Shown: one piece after another, positions 43,201-51,570 of the stretch
Layout: every line of letters begins with the position of its first letter
Numbering within the stretch: the stretch's first letter is position 1
Origin: Actinobacillus genomosp. 1
GTDB lineage: Bacteria; Pseudomonadota; Gammaproteobacteria; Enterobacterales; Pasteurellaceae
NCBI RefSeq assembly: GCF_029774175.1
Contig: NZ_CP103834.1
Location: forward strand, 2,225,001-2,289,000
DNA: 64,000 nucleotides
Reading direction: 5' to 3'
Program-made: the position numbers and the translations under genes
Notes under the pieces: model-generated
The model's input: the letters and a program-made list of their open reading frames with translations, nothing else
Told to the model about the DNA's origin: nothing
Database searches by the model: none

Positions 43201-43236
43201 ATGCCTCAACGATTCAGTTGGGGCATTTTCATTTTA
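43201..43236 (+). terminator. Rho-independent terminator of nhaA
   Basis: ATGCCTCAAC/GTTGGGGCAT stem (one G-T pair) with a six-base loop followed by TTTTCATTTT, 34 bases after the stop codon. Confidence 0.85.
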
Positions 43237-43307
43237 ACCTTTGGGAACTTTTAGCCGTTACGTCATTCTTATCACTTTAAAAAAGTTAAAATAATAAAGG
43301 AGATGTG

Positions 43308-43802
43308 ATGAAAAGAACCCTATTCCCACTAATGCTGGCATTGCCGGCTTGTGTTTATGTTGTTCCGCCTAATACTGATGCGAATAGCTATCCTACTCAT
43401 CAGCCGAATGTCATTATTATTCCAAATCAACATGATTATCCTCGTTCAACGCATCAAGGATTAATTAGAACCGCATCCGGTCAATGCTTGGATCAAAGCG
43501 GTTCGAATTATCGTGGCGTAATCGCTTATCGCTGCCACGGTAAAGCGAATCAGCGTTTTAAATTCGTGAATTCGCAGATTAAGGTGAATGGGCAGTGTTT
43601 AGATGTTGGTGGCGAGTACCAAGACGACGGTGCAAAAGTGATTACTTATCGTTGTCATGGCGGTGAAAATCAGCAATGGTTTAGAGACGGGCAACAAATT
43701 CGTAGCGCAATGAGCGGTAAATGTTTAGATATTGGTAAACAAGGTAATAAACTGGCGATTTATCAATGTGACGGCAGCCGAGGACAACAATTTTTCTATT
43801 AA
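43308..43802 (+). CDS. Lipoprotein with a ricin-type beta-trefoil (RICIN) lectin domain
   Basis: A 164-aa predicted lipoprotein with signal MKRTLFPLMLALPAC (lipobox LPAC). The mature part holds three Cys-containing beta-trefoil repeats: SGQCLDQSG...YRCHGKANQRFKF, NGQCLDVGG...YRCHGGENQQWF, and SGKCLDIGK...YQCDGSRGQQFFY. Each has the CLD and QxW/QxF hallmarks, and the cysteines would form one disulphide per repeat. It should bind a carbohydrate at the cell surface or in the periplasm. In Pasteurellaceae, related trefoils occur in CdtA/CdtC of the cytolethal distending toxin, but no cdtB is present. ATG 43308 has AGGAG six bases upstream. Confidence 0.85.
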   Translation: MKRTLFPLMLALPACVYVVPPNTDANSYPTHQPNVIIIPNQHDYPRSTHQGLIRTASGQCLDQSGSNYRGVIAYRCHGKANQRFKFVNSQIKVNGQCLDVGGEYQDDGAKVITYRCHGGENQQWFRDGQQIRSAMSGKCLDIGKQGNKLAIYQCDGSRGQQFFY

Positions 43803-43804
43803 GT

Positions 43805-43836
43805 AAAAAGGTGCAATTAATATTGCACCTTTTTTT
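43805..43836. terminator. Bidirectional terminator between the lectin gene and dtd
   Basis: AAAAGGTGCAAT/ATTGCACCTTTT stem with a four-base loop followed by T residues; the convergent dtd ends immediately beyond. Confidence 0.9.
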
Positions 43837-43840
43837 CGTT

Positions 43841-44275
43841 TTAAACCTGTAACCAAAAAGTGACCGGCCCATCATTTTGTAAGCTGACTTGCATATCCGC
43901 CGCAAATTGTCCGGTTTGAGTATGGATTTTCCGAGCGGCTTGTTGATGGAAGTATTCGTATAACGCATTCGCCTCTTGAGGGGCTGCACCGCGCGAAAAA
44001 CTTGGGCGTAAACCTTTGTTGGTATCGGCGGCTAAAGTAAATTGTGATACCACTAATAAACTTCCGCCGGCTTGTTGTACGTTTAAGTTCATTTTGCCTT
44101 GCTCGTCGGAAAACACTCGATAGTTAAGTACTTTTTCCAGCAATTTATCCGCTTTGGCTTGGTCGTCACCCTGTTCTACACCGAGTAATACCAATAAACC
44201 CTGTGTGATTTCACCGACCGTTTGGCCTTCCACTTCCACTTTTGCCCGTTTTACACGTTGGATTAAGCCGATCAT
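43841..44275 (-). CDS. dtd: D-aminoacyl-tRNA deacylase
   Basis: Hydrolyses D-aminoacyl-tRNAs, recycling mischarged tRNA. The 144-aa protein starts MIGLIQRVKRAKVEVEGQTV and has the active-site motifs SLLVVSQFTLAAD near 77-89 and NDGPVTFWLQV at the C-terminus (the Gly-cisPro loop). It overlaps yihY by four bases, a common gammaproteobacterial arrangement. Confidence 0.97.
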   Translation of the reverse strand: MIGLIQRVKRAKVEVEGQTVGEITQGLLVLLGVEQGDDQAKADKLLEKVLNYRVFSDEQGKMNLNVQQAGGSLLVVSQFTLAADTNKGLRPSFSRGAAPQEANALYEYFHQQAARKIHTQTGQFAADMQVSLQNDGPVTFWLQV

Positions 44276-45102
44276 AAATTGAGTTTTCCTTTTTTCATTT
44301 CATTATATACATTTAGAGTAGAGGTAATTAGTCCGCCGAACAGTACCACTTGCCAGCTCAAATGAATCCATAACAGCATAATCGGTAATACTGCTAATGC
44401 GCCGTAAATCGCTTGATAAGACGGAAAGGTACTAATGTACCAAACGAAAGCTTGTTTACCTAAGGTAAAAAATATTGCGGCAACAATCGCACCGAGCATA
44501 GCATGTAGAATATTCACTTTAGTATTCGGTACTAGCCAATAAACGGTGGTGAATAATAACCAAATCAACAAAAACGGTGTGTATTGTAATAGCTGCTGGC
44601 TAAAGGATAGCAAACCGTTTTCATTAAAAATTGCCATTGAAAAGATATACGAACTAATCGCAATACTACCGCCTGCAAGTAAAGGCGCAATAAATAAAAT
44701 GACGGCATACAGCAAAAAAGAGATAAAAATTGACCGCTTGCGGTGGTTACGCCACATTTTATTAAGCGTTTCATCAATGCTTTGAATCAGCATTAGAGCG
44801 ACCACGACCAAACCGATAGTACTGACAATCCCCATTTTTTTTGAGTTTGCTACAAACAGATCAATATATTCTTCCACCATATCGCCGGCATTTGGGGCAA
44901 AGTTATCGTAAATCAGCGTTTTCAGTTGCTCGGTTGCTTCCTGAAAGATAGGAAAAGCGGTAAAAATAGAAAATACCACCATAACCAACGGCACAATCGC
45001 TAATGTTGTGCTGTAAGTTAAATAACCTGCAGAAACCGGAATATTGTGAATTTTCCAGCGTTTCAGAAGCAGTTTAAGAAAAAGCGGTTGTGACAAAGAC
45101 AT
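44272..45102 (-). CDS. yihY: YihY/BrkB family inner-membrane protein
   Basis: A 276-aa polytopic membrane protein of the YihY/virulence-factor-BrkB family (once mistaken for RNase BN). Visible family stretches are VSAGYLTYSTTLAIVPLVMV near 20, IGLVVVALMLIQSIDETLNK near 97, and YGALAVLPIMLLWIHLSWQV near 234. Its function is not firmly known. It lies 17 bases after proA on the same strand and overlaps dtd. Confidence 0.92.
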   Translation of the reverse strand: MSLSQPLFLKLLLKRWKIHNIPVSAGYLTYSTTLAIVPLVMVVFSIFTAFPIFQEATEQLKTLIYDNFAPNAGDMVEEYIDLFVANSKKMGIVSTIGLVVVALMLIQSIDETLNKMWRNHRKRSIFISFLLYAVILFIAPLLAGGSIAISSYIFSMAIFNENGLLSFSQQLLQYTPFLLIWLLFTTVYWLVPNTKVNILHAMLGAIVAAIFFTLGKQAFVWYISTFPSYQAIYGALAVLPIMLLWIHLSWQVVLFGGLITSTLNVYNEMKKGKLNL

Positions 45103-45119
45103 TATTTTCCTTCATTGAC

Positions 45120-46358
45120 TTATTTTCTAACCAAATAATCCCCTTCACAGACCCATTTGTAGGTGGTAAGAGCTTCTAAGCCCATTGGGCCTCGTGCGTG
45201 CAGTTTTTGGGTGCTCACTGCAACTTCCGCCCCTAAACCGAATTCACCGCCGTCGGTAAAACGAGTACTTGCGTTGATATAGACCGCCGCCGCATCGACT
45301 TGGGCGACAAATTGGCGCGCCAGTTGGTAATCAGAAGTCAGAATTGCTTCCGAATGTTGCGAGCCGTATTCACGAATATGTTCCACCGCTTTGGCTAAGT
45401 TCTCGACCACCACCACATTTAAATCTAACGAAAGCCATTCTTGGCGCATTCTCACGTCATCAAGCGGTTCGATTCCCTCGGTTTTTGGCAAATCATCGGT
45501 ATGTAATGTTACGCCTAACGTTTTCATATAATTTGCAAGTTTCGGCAAAAATTCGACTGCTATCGCTTTTTCAACTAATAATGTTTCAAGCGTGTTACAC
45601 GTGCTTGGACGTTGTGTTTTGGCATTCGCAATCAATTCTAACGCTTTTTGTTGGTCGGCACTTTTTTCGACAAACATATGACAAACACCGATACCGCCGA
45701 CAATTACTGGAATAGTAGAGTTCTCTTTACAGAACTGATGCAAACCGGCACCGCCACGAGGGATTACCATATCAATGTAACGATCGAGTTTTAATAATTC
45801 TAGTAATAAGGCACGATCCGGATCGGTGACTGCTTGAACCGCCAGTTTCGGTAAACCGGCGGTTTCTAACGCTTGTTGCACCACTTCTACTAACACTGCA
45901 TTGGTAAATTTAGTTTCTTTGCCGCCACGCAAAATCACCGCATTACCGGTTTTCAAACACAGCGAAGCGACATCAATCGTCACGTTCGGACGTGCTTCAT
46001 AAATGGTGAGAATCACTCCGAGTGGTACACGCTGACGTTCAATTTTCAGTCCTGAATTTAATACACTGCCGTCAATCACTTGCCCAACCGGGTCGGCGAG
46101 CTTCGCCACGTTACGCACATCATTAGCAATGCCTTGCAAACGGCTTTCATTTAATAACAAACGATCAATGATAGCGGTCGAAATTCCCTGATTTTTTGCA
46201 AATTCAATATCTTTGGCATTAGCGGCAAGGATTTCAGCCGAGCGTTGTTCCAATTGTTCCGCAATAGTAAGAAGTGCTTGGTTTTTTTGAACGTTTCCGA
46301 ATTGAGCAAGTTTGACACTGGCGTCTTTAGCTTGTTGAGCGAGGGTAAGCATTGGCAT
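45120..46358 (-). CDS. proA: Gamma-glutamyl phosphate reductase
   Basis: Second step of proline synthesis, reducing gamma-glutamyl phosphate to glutamate semialdehyde with NADPH. The 412-aa aldehyde-dehydrogenase-fold protein has RVPLGVILTIYEARPNVTID near 105, AVILRGGKE, the catalytic cysteine in NAKTQRPSTCNTLETLLV near 270, and STRFTDGGEFGLGAEV near 360. I start at ATG 46358 with AAGGGA nine bases upstream; ATG 46352 is an alternative, and an upstream ATG at 46391 is unlikely. proB is not adjacent. It heads proA-yihY-dtd. Confidence 0.96.
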   Translation of the reverse strand: MPMLTLAQQAKDASVKLAQFGNVQKNQALLTIAEQLEQRSAEILAANAKDIEFAKNQGISTAIIDRLLLNESRLQGIANDVRNVAKLADPVGQVIDGSVLNSGLKIERQRVPLGVILTIYEARPNVTIDVASLCLKTGNAVILRGGKETKFTNAVLVEVVQQALETAGLPKLAVQAVTDPDRALLLELLKLDRYIDMVIPRGGAGLHQFCKENSTIPVIVGGIGVCHMFVEKSADQQKALELIANAKTQRPSTCNTLETLLVEKAIAVEFLPKLANYMKTLGVTLHTDDLPKTEGIEPLDDVRMRQEWLSLDLNVVVVENLAKAVEHIREYGSQHSEAILTSDYQLARQFVAQVDAAAVYINASTRFTDGGEFGLGAEVAVSTQKLHARGPMGLEALTTYKWVCEGDYLVRK

Positions 46359-46452
46359 AGTGAAATATCCCTTAATAAGAAAATTAAGCACAGTCTATCA
46401 TCTATCATAGATATTTGTCTGAATTAGCATGGAAATTTCTACTAAATAATAA

Positions 46453-46467
46453 AGAAAATAATTCTCA
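46453..46467. promoter_or_regulatory. Fur box upstream of the TonB-dependent receptor gene
   Basis: On the minus strand TGAGAATTATTTTCT matches the 7-1-7 Fur consensus TGATAAT-N-ATTATCA at 11 of 14 positions. It lies about 105 bases before the receptor start and implies iron repression. Confidence 0.75.
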
Positions 46468-46569
46468 TTTATATGGAGTGATCGAGGATTTATGTTTATA
46501 ATTGTAATGAATGACTAATAATGAAAATAAAAGTCAGCTTATTAAATGATAAACGTTTAAAGGAATCCG

Positions 46570-48864
46570 ATGAAACACTATCAAAGAATCTCAATGACGG
46601 CATTGTTTGCGGTATTTGGTGTCGTTATGCAAGCGAATGCGGAAGATATAATAGCCGAGTTAGGAGAAGTTACGGTTACCGCTGAACAGGAACAATCGAA
46701 AAAAATCGGTGAAATTAAGAAAAATCGCCGAGCTATTCAAGAAGAACTAATCGCCGATACCAAAGATTTAGTGCGCTATACCACTGACGTAGGGATTGCC
46801 GATAGCGGTCGCCATTTGAAAGGTTTTGCGATGCGCGGGGTGGAGGGTAATCGCGTAGGGATTAGTATTGACGGGGTAAACTTGCCGGATTCGGAAGAAA
46901 ACTCGCTATACGCGCGTTACGGTAACTTTAATACCTCGCGTTTGACGATTGATCCTGAATTAGTAACTGGGATTGATATTGTGCGCGGCTCGGATTCATT
47001 TACCACCGGTAGCGGTTCGCTTGGCGGTGGCGTGAATTATCGTACTTTAGATGCGGCGGATATTGTGTTACCCGGTAATAAATTCGGCGTGTTATTAAAA
47101 AATAGTTACGCCAGCAAAAATAGTGAGTGGGTACACACTGCCGGTGCTGCCTATAAAGATGAGAAGTTGGATGCGGTCTATTTATATTCCACCCGTTACG
47201 GTCATGAGCAAAAAAGTTTAGGTAACGGTAGAGTGGCTTGGAATAACACCAGCGGTGCACCGGATCCGTCATTTCATCGTAACCACAGTAACTTGGTGAA
47301 ATTCGGCTACTTATTTAACGAAAAACATCGTGTAAGTGCTGCTTACAGTAATCAGCTTGCGAAAGCATTTACCGATGAACGCTCTTATAACTATTTGGAC
47401 TCTTCTTGGCGTGATACTGATGATGAGGGCGAACGTCATAATGTAAATGTCGCTTACGAGTATTTTCCGACCAGTGGTTATCTGTCTTATTTAAAAACCG
47501 AATACGACTATCAAAAAACCGATGTACGTGCGATTAACTATAAAGGGGGCAGCGATGTCCAAAAATTACATATTAAACAGTCGCTAGATGAAATTTACGA
47601 CCGTAATATGAATAATGAATTTCATCGTATCGGTTTACGTTTAGATTCCATTCCGTTTGAAACAGATTACGGCACACACCAAGTCACGTTACGTACGGCA
47701 GTATCACAACGTGATTTTAAAAATGAAAATACCGATACTTATTTATTCTCTAACTCAACATCTACTTCGACTTATGCGATTCAACACCCTATTCGCACTC
47801 GTGCATTTTATATTGCCGCACAAGATCAAATTCAGTGGAACGAAATGTTCTACGGTACGGCAGGACTACGTTATGACCAAGAACAACTTGCCCCACAAGA
47901 GTTGAATGCAAAATGTTATAACTGCGATACCCGTGGTAAAGCAACGACATTTAAAAATTTAACAGGCTCATTGGGCTTGAATGCGCAAGTGACACCGGTA
48001 TGGAATCTAGGTTATTACGTTTCAACCGGCTATCGCGTACCGTCCGCTTCGGAGATGTTCTTTTCGTATAAACACCCTTCGGGTAACTGGTTGGCAAATC
48101 CGTATTTAAAAGCGGAACGCAGTGTAAATAATTCGATCAGTCTTCGAGGCGAAAACCGACTCGGGCATTTAAATGTGAATTTGTACCACATTCGCTATAA
48201 AGATTTCTTGTTCGAACAAGAAACTAACGGTTTAACTCAAATGGAATGTGATGCGCATTGCCAATATTACGGCTATAACTCCATTAATCCGACTATTTTT
48301 AACCAAGCTATTAATGTGGATAAAGCTCGAATTTCCGGCTTGGAAGTGACGAGTAAAGTGCATTTAGATCAAGTCACCGCATCTATTCCGAAAGGCTTTA
48401 AATTCTTGGGTAGCGTAGGTTATTCGAAAAGTAAATTATACGGCACGGAAGCAAGCTTACTTTCGGTTCAACCGGTAAAAGTGATTTTAGGCTTAAGCTA
48501 TGAAGATCCGAGTGATATTTGGGGTATCCACTCTCGTTGGACTTATTTAGGAGCAAAACACGCCAAAGATGCCACCATTGTGACTTATGACGACTCTCGA
48601 ACCAAACGAATTACCAAGCCGTTCCCATATTTAAACGGTTCGGCAACATTATTTGATGTGTACGGTTTTTGGAAAGTACATAAAAATGTAACTTTACGTG
48701 CAGGCTTATATAATATTTTCAATCGTAAATATCATACTTGGGATGCATTACGCGGTATCAACCGCTTAGGCACAACCAATACGGTTGATAAAGAGTTACG
48801 CGGTTTGGAACGTTTTGTTGCTCCGGGACGTAACTATTCTGCTTCGATAGAAATTCGTTTCTAA
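46570..48864 (+). CDS. TonB-dependent outer-membrane receptor (heme/hemoglobin/transferrin family)
   Basis: A 764-aa ligand-gated beta-barrel that imports iron or heme with TonB energy. It has a Sec signal (ending QANA), a TonB box-like GEVTVTAEQ near 32-40, a plug domain (LVRYTTDVGIADSGRHLKGF, MRGVEGNRVGISIDGV, IDIVRGSDSFTTGSGSLGGG) and a 22-strand-type barrel ending in the aromatic terminal strand YSASIEIRF. The plug motifs place it in the hemoglobin/transferrin/lactoferrin receptor family (HmbR/HphR-like); at 764 aa it is smaller than HgbA. A Fur-like box lies upstream. It converges on two TbpB-like lipoprotein genes, its likely partners. Confidence 0.9.
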   Translation: MKHYQRISMTALFAVFGVVMQANAEDIIAELGEVTVTAEQEQSKKIGEIKKNRRAIQEELIADTKDLVRYTTDVGIADSGRHLKGFAMRGVEGNRVGISIDGVNLPDSEENSLYARYGNFNTSRLTIDPELVTGIDIVRGSDSFTTGSGSLGGGVNYRTLDAADIVLPGNKFGVLLKNSYASKNSEWVHTAGAAYKDEKLDAVYLYSTRYGHEQKSLGNGRVAWNNTSGAPDPSFHRNHSNLVKFGYLFNEKHRVSAAYSNQLAKAFTDERSYNYLDSSWRDTDDEGERHNVNVAYEYFPTSGYLSYLKTEYDYQKTDVRAINYKGGSDVQKLHIKQSLDEIYDRNMNNEFHRIGLRLDSIPFETDYGTHQVTLRTAVSQRDFKNENTDTYLFSNSTSTSTYAIQHPIRTRAFYIAAQDQIQWNEMFYGTAGLRYDQEQLAPQELNAKCYNCDTRGKATTFKNLTGSLGLNAQVTPVWNLGYYVSTGYRVPSASEMFFSYKHPSGNWLANPYLKAERSVNNSISLRGENRLGHLNVNLYHIRYKDFLFEQETNGLTQMECDAHCQYYGYNSINPTIFNQAINVDKARISGLEVTSKVHLDQVTASIPKGFKFLGSVGYSKSKLYGTEASLLSVQPVKVILGLSYEDPSDIWGIHSRWTYLGAKHAKDATIVTYDDSRTKRITKPFPYLNGSATLFDVYGFWKVHKNVTLRAGLYNIFNRKYHTWDALRGINRLGTTNTVDKELRGLERFVAPGRNYSASIEIRF

Positions 48865-48896
48865 TTCGATATAAACGTTTTAATCAACTACAGAAA

Positions 48897-48936
48897 ACAC
48901 GGATTACACGTAATATTACGGTAATCCGTGTTTTTT
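48897..48936 (+). terminator. Rho-independent terminator of the receptor gene
   Basis: AACACGGATTAC/GTAATCCGTGTT 12-base-pair stem with a 12-base loop followed by TTTT. Confidence 0.9.
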
Positions 48937-48971
48937 AGTCATCAGAGTATTCCGTGGTTCAAACTATTAAA

Positions 48972-49017
48972 AAAAGCGGTTAAATTTACAAAAAATCTTG
49001 CAAACCTAACCGCTTTG
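48972..49017 (-). terminator. USS-like inverted pair after the lipoprotein genes
   Basis: AAAGCGGTTAAATTT and AACCTAACCGCTTT (imperfect) face each other. On the minus strand TTTTTAATAG follows, so it can end the two-lipoprotein transcript. Confidence 0.65.
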
Positions 49018-49032
49018 AGAGGACAAACCTAA

Positions 49033-49989
49033 TTAAAATTCGATTACCTTAGTACCATTAGGTAATTTATTTGAAGCCCCGAAAGCACCGTTTTTTCCTT
49101 CTTTCGTATGATTAAACACACCGCCTACATCACGAGCGAGTGAACCGTAGAATGCACCTTTAGTTTCTATACCGTCTTTACTCGTACCGCTAAACGTATT
49201 GCCGTGAATATCACCGCCAAAAGTTAATTTAGTTGAATCGCCCGTTAAATCAACTTTAACTTTTTTATTAGTAAAGTCAGCAATCACTTCCGAGTTTAAC
49301 TGTTTATAATCACTGCCGCTACCATAAACGGCAAAACCGGTATATTTGAAACTACCTTGGTGTGGAATAGGAAAATATTGTTCTCCTTGTACGACAACAT
49401 TACCTGTTTCCGGTGTTAAGAAGCCCTGCACAAAAGGATGAGCGACATCATCAACAATTGCAACGCCATAGCGTATTGCACTAAAATCGGTTCTTGCCTG
49501 TGGCTTGCCTTGTTCACCATAAACATCCGGCATACTGCCTACAAATCCGGTTAATTTTTTTGTCGGTTCATCACGAAGATCCGCCGAGGTTAATACTTTC
49601 AATTTCCCTACTGCAACATTTCCCAATGTATCTTTGAGATTGAATAATGCAATTCTTGTACCGTCAATTTCTAATGTTGCTAAATCATCATTTTTTTGAG
49701 GATTAGCCGCTTTAAAAGACCCGTCTTTATTTGCAGTTAAAATAACGCCGGACAAAGATGTACTCTCTTTATTGCCGAATGCCGAATTTACCGCAGTAAA
49801 GAATTTACTTGATGTAGCATTATTATCATTTTTGCCTTGTGGAGAACCGTTATTTTGCTTTTGCGTATTAGGCGAACCTTGATCCACTTTTGGTATAGAG
49901 GTAGAACCGCCACCACCGCCGCTTGAATAGCAGGCGGTTAATGCAAGTGAGCTTATTATGGTTAATATAGTTAGGGGGAGTTTTTTCAT
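49033..49989 (-). CDS. TbpB-like surface lipoprotein (Slam-dependent type), paralogue 1
   Basis: A 318-aa predicted surface lipoprotein. The signal MKKLPLTILTIISSLALTAC has lipobox LTAC and is followed by a Gly-rich stretch and a Ser/Asn/Gln linker. The C-terminal domain (about 175-318) has the eight-strand barrel signature of TbpB/factor-H-binding-type lipoproteins: SFKYTGFAVYG, ADFTNKKVKVDLTGDSTKLT, FGGDIHGNTFSG, IETKGAFYGSLARDVGGVF. It resembles hemophilin-type heme-binding lipoproteins in overall layout. It lies 17 bases downstream of its paralogue, and the receptor gene converges on it, so a role as co-receptor or hemophore is the best inference. Confidence 0.82.
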   Translation of the reverse strand: MKKLPLTILTIISSLALTACYSSGGGGGSTSIPKVDQGSPNTQKQNNGSPQGKNDNNATSSKFFTAVNSAFGNKESTSLSGVILTANKDGSFKAANPQKNDDLATLEIDGTRIALFNLKDTLGNVAVGKLKVLTSADLRDEPTKKLTGFVGSMPDVYGEQGKPQARTDFSAIRYGVAIVDDVAHPFVQGFLTPETGNVVVQGEQYFPIPHQGSFKYTGFAVYGSGSDYKQLNSEVIADFTNKKVKVDLTGDSTKLTFGGDIHGNTFSGTSKDGIETKGAFYGSLARDVGGVFNHTKEGKNGAFGASNKLPNGTKVIEF

Positions 49990-50006
49990 AAATGCATTCC
50001 TATATT

Positions 50007-51251
50007 TTATTTTATTTCAGTAATAGGAGCGGCATTTGTGCAAGCACCACTGTACCCACATTGTTTAGCTGAACCACCAAAAACACCATCATTTCCGTTA
50101 TTGGTATTATAGAATATTCCGCCTATATCATTAGCTTTTGAACCATAGAATCCCCCTTTTGTGGCAATTCCATTGTGAGAGCCGGAGAATGTATTTCCTT
50201 TAATATCTCCGCCAAAAGTAAGTGTTTGCATAGAATCTTTTAATAATTCAACTTTTACTTTACGGTTAGAGAAGTCTGCATAGGCTTTTGTTGTTAGCTC
50301 ATCATAAGATCCTCCCTTACCATAAAAGGCTTTACCATTATATTCATATACTCCTGATATCGGCATTTCTCGTAAGGATTGACGATCACTGCTGTTCCCA
50401 TTACGACTCATCCAATAATAATTGAATGGTGAATTTACTTTCTCAGACTCTTTTAATGTAGTTGGGGTTAGATATCCTTGTACAAATAGGTGCGTAACTC
50501 CATTTTTATCTGTGTAATATCCATAACGCATTTGTTCAAAGTCACTTTTCGAAGCAGCCTTAGGTAAACTTCCAACTTTTCCATGTCCGCTTTCTGTATT
50601 GATTTCAAAAATTTTATTAAATACTTTTTTATCATCATCTAAAATATCATCTGATTCTGCGCGATGTTTTTTCATATCATCAACACTAATAAGAGTAATT
50701 TCTTTTCCATCAACTATTAATGTATTTATTCCTTTAGAATGATTCTCTATATTCCGTCCTGAAAAACTATTTTGAGTACTTGTAGATAATCCTCCGCTTA
50801 ATAAAGCGGTGCCGTCGGATATACCATTATCTTTAAATATTTTTTCAAGCTCTTCTTTAGCTTCTGTAATTGTTAAATTTTTAGTCCCTTCGTTTTTAGA
50901 TTCAGGCTTGGAAGGATTTTCCTTTTGGGGATCCATTTTAGGTTCTCCCTTTTCCTTAGGCTCTACCTTAGGCATATCTTCTTGCTTAGGCTCTGTTTTA
51001 GGAGCTTCTTGGTTCTTCTGTTTTAATTGTTGTTCTAACTCTTTCTGCTTTTTTTCTAATTCGGCAAGTTTTTTGGCTGTTTCCGATTCTTTATCTTTTT
51101 TTGCTTTTTCTTCCGCTTTTTTATTAGCTTCATCGACTTTATTTTTGACCAAATCTTCGTAACGGGTGGCACCTTTATTGTCTGATGAGCAAGCGGTAAT
51201 CGCCAATGAGCAGGCAATAGCAATAAAACTTAAACGTAAATGTTTGTTCAT
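50007..51251 (-). CDS. TbpB-like surface lipoprotein with a long charged stalk, paralogue 2
   Basis: A 414-aa predicted surface lipoprotein (signal ending LAITAC). Unlike paralogue 1 it has a charged helical stalk at about 35-85, rich in Lys, Glu and Gln (EEKAKKDKESETAKKLAELE and following), then a Pro/Lys/Glu repeat to about 125 with EPKQE, EPKEK and EPKMD units. The C-terminal barrel (about 265-414) repeats the family signature: GVYEYNGKAFYGKGGSYDEL, ADFSNRKVKVELLKDSMQTL, FGGDIKGNTFSGSHNG, IATKGGFYGSKANDIGGIF. A final CGYSGAC suggests a C-terminal disulphide. A Fur-like box lies upstream. It is probably co-transcribed with paralogue 1. Confidence 0.82.
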   Translation of the reverse strand: MNKHLRLSFIAIACSLAITACSSDNKGATRYEDLVKNKVDEANKKAEEKAKKDKESETAKKLAELEKKQKELEQQLKQKNQEAPKTEPKQEDMPKVEPKEKGEPKMDPQKENPSKPESKNEGTKNLTITEAKEELEKIFKDNGISDGTALLSGGLSTSTQNSFSGRNIENHSKGINTLIVDGKEITLISVDDMKKHRAESDDILDDDKKVFNKIFEINTESGHGKVGSLPKAASKSDFEQMRYGYYTDKNGVTHLFVQGYLTPTTLKESEKVNSPFNYYWMSRNGNSSDRQSLREMPISGVYEYNGKAFYGKGGSYDELTTKAYADFSNRKVKVELLKDSMQTLTFGGDIKGNTFSGSHNGIATKGGFYGSKANDIGGIFYNTNNGNDGVFGGSAKQCGYSGACTNAAPITEIK

Positions 51252-51570
51252 AGAATATCCTTTTAAAAGTGTAATGAGTTTACTTTGATATTTTTCTCAT
51301 TATCCGGCTATGTCCGGTACGTCTGATTGAAACGGTAAGCGGTATAGATAAGCCAAAAAATAATAAAGTATTTGTAAATTTACATTAAAATGAGAGTGAT
51401 TTACATTTGTGATTCTAGCAGTGCTAAAGTGAGATTTCAATATAAATAGGAATGATTCTTAAAAAGATTTACATATAATGCCAAACAAAGCGAAAACGCC
51501 TTTTTCTATAAAAATATCGATATTTTCGTTAGAATGGATGTTATATCTTTACAGCCATTCGAGAAATAGT
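51252..51570. other. Divergent control region between the lipoprotein genes and mutL
   Basis: A 319-base AT-rich region. It holds a Fur-like box at 51391-51405 and promoters for both directions. A possible second Fur-like core (GGAATGATTCTT) lies at about 51449-51460, nearer mutL. An open frame begins at ATG 51478 in the mutL frame, but it has no ribosome-binding site and no MutL homology before 51571. Confidence 0.5.
51391..51405. promoter_or_regulatory. Fur-like box upstream of the TbpB-like lipoprotein genes
   Basis: TGAGAGTGATTTACA matches the 7-1-7 Fur consensus at about 11 of 14 positions. It lies 140 bases from the start of paralogue 2, somewhat distant, so the promoter must have a long leader or the true operator may be elsewhere. 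Confidence 0.55.

Noticed and set aside
51478..51570. Upstream in-frame ATG that would lengthen MutL by 31 residues
   Set aside because: There is no ribosome-binding site before 51478 and the added residues do not match MutL, whose homology starts with the HILPPQLANQIAAGE region.
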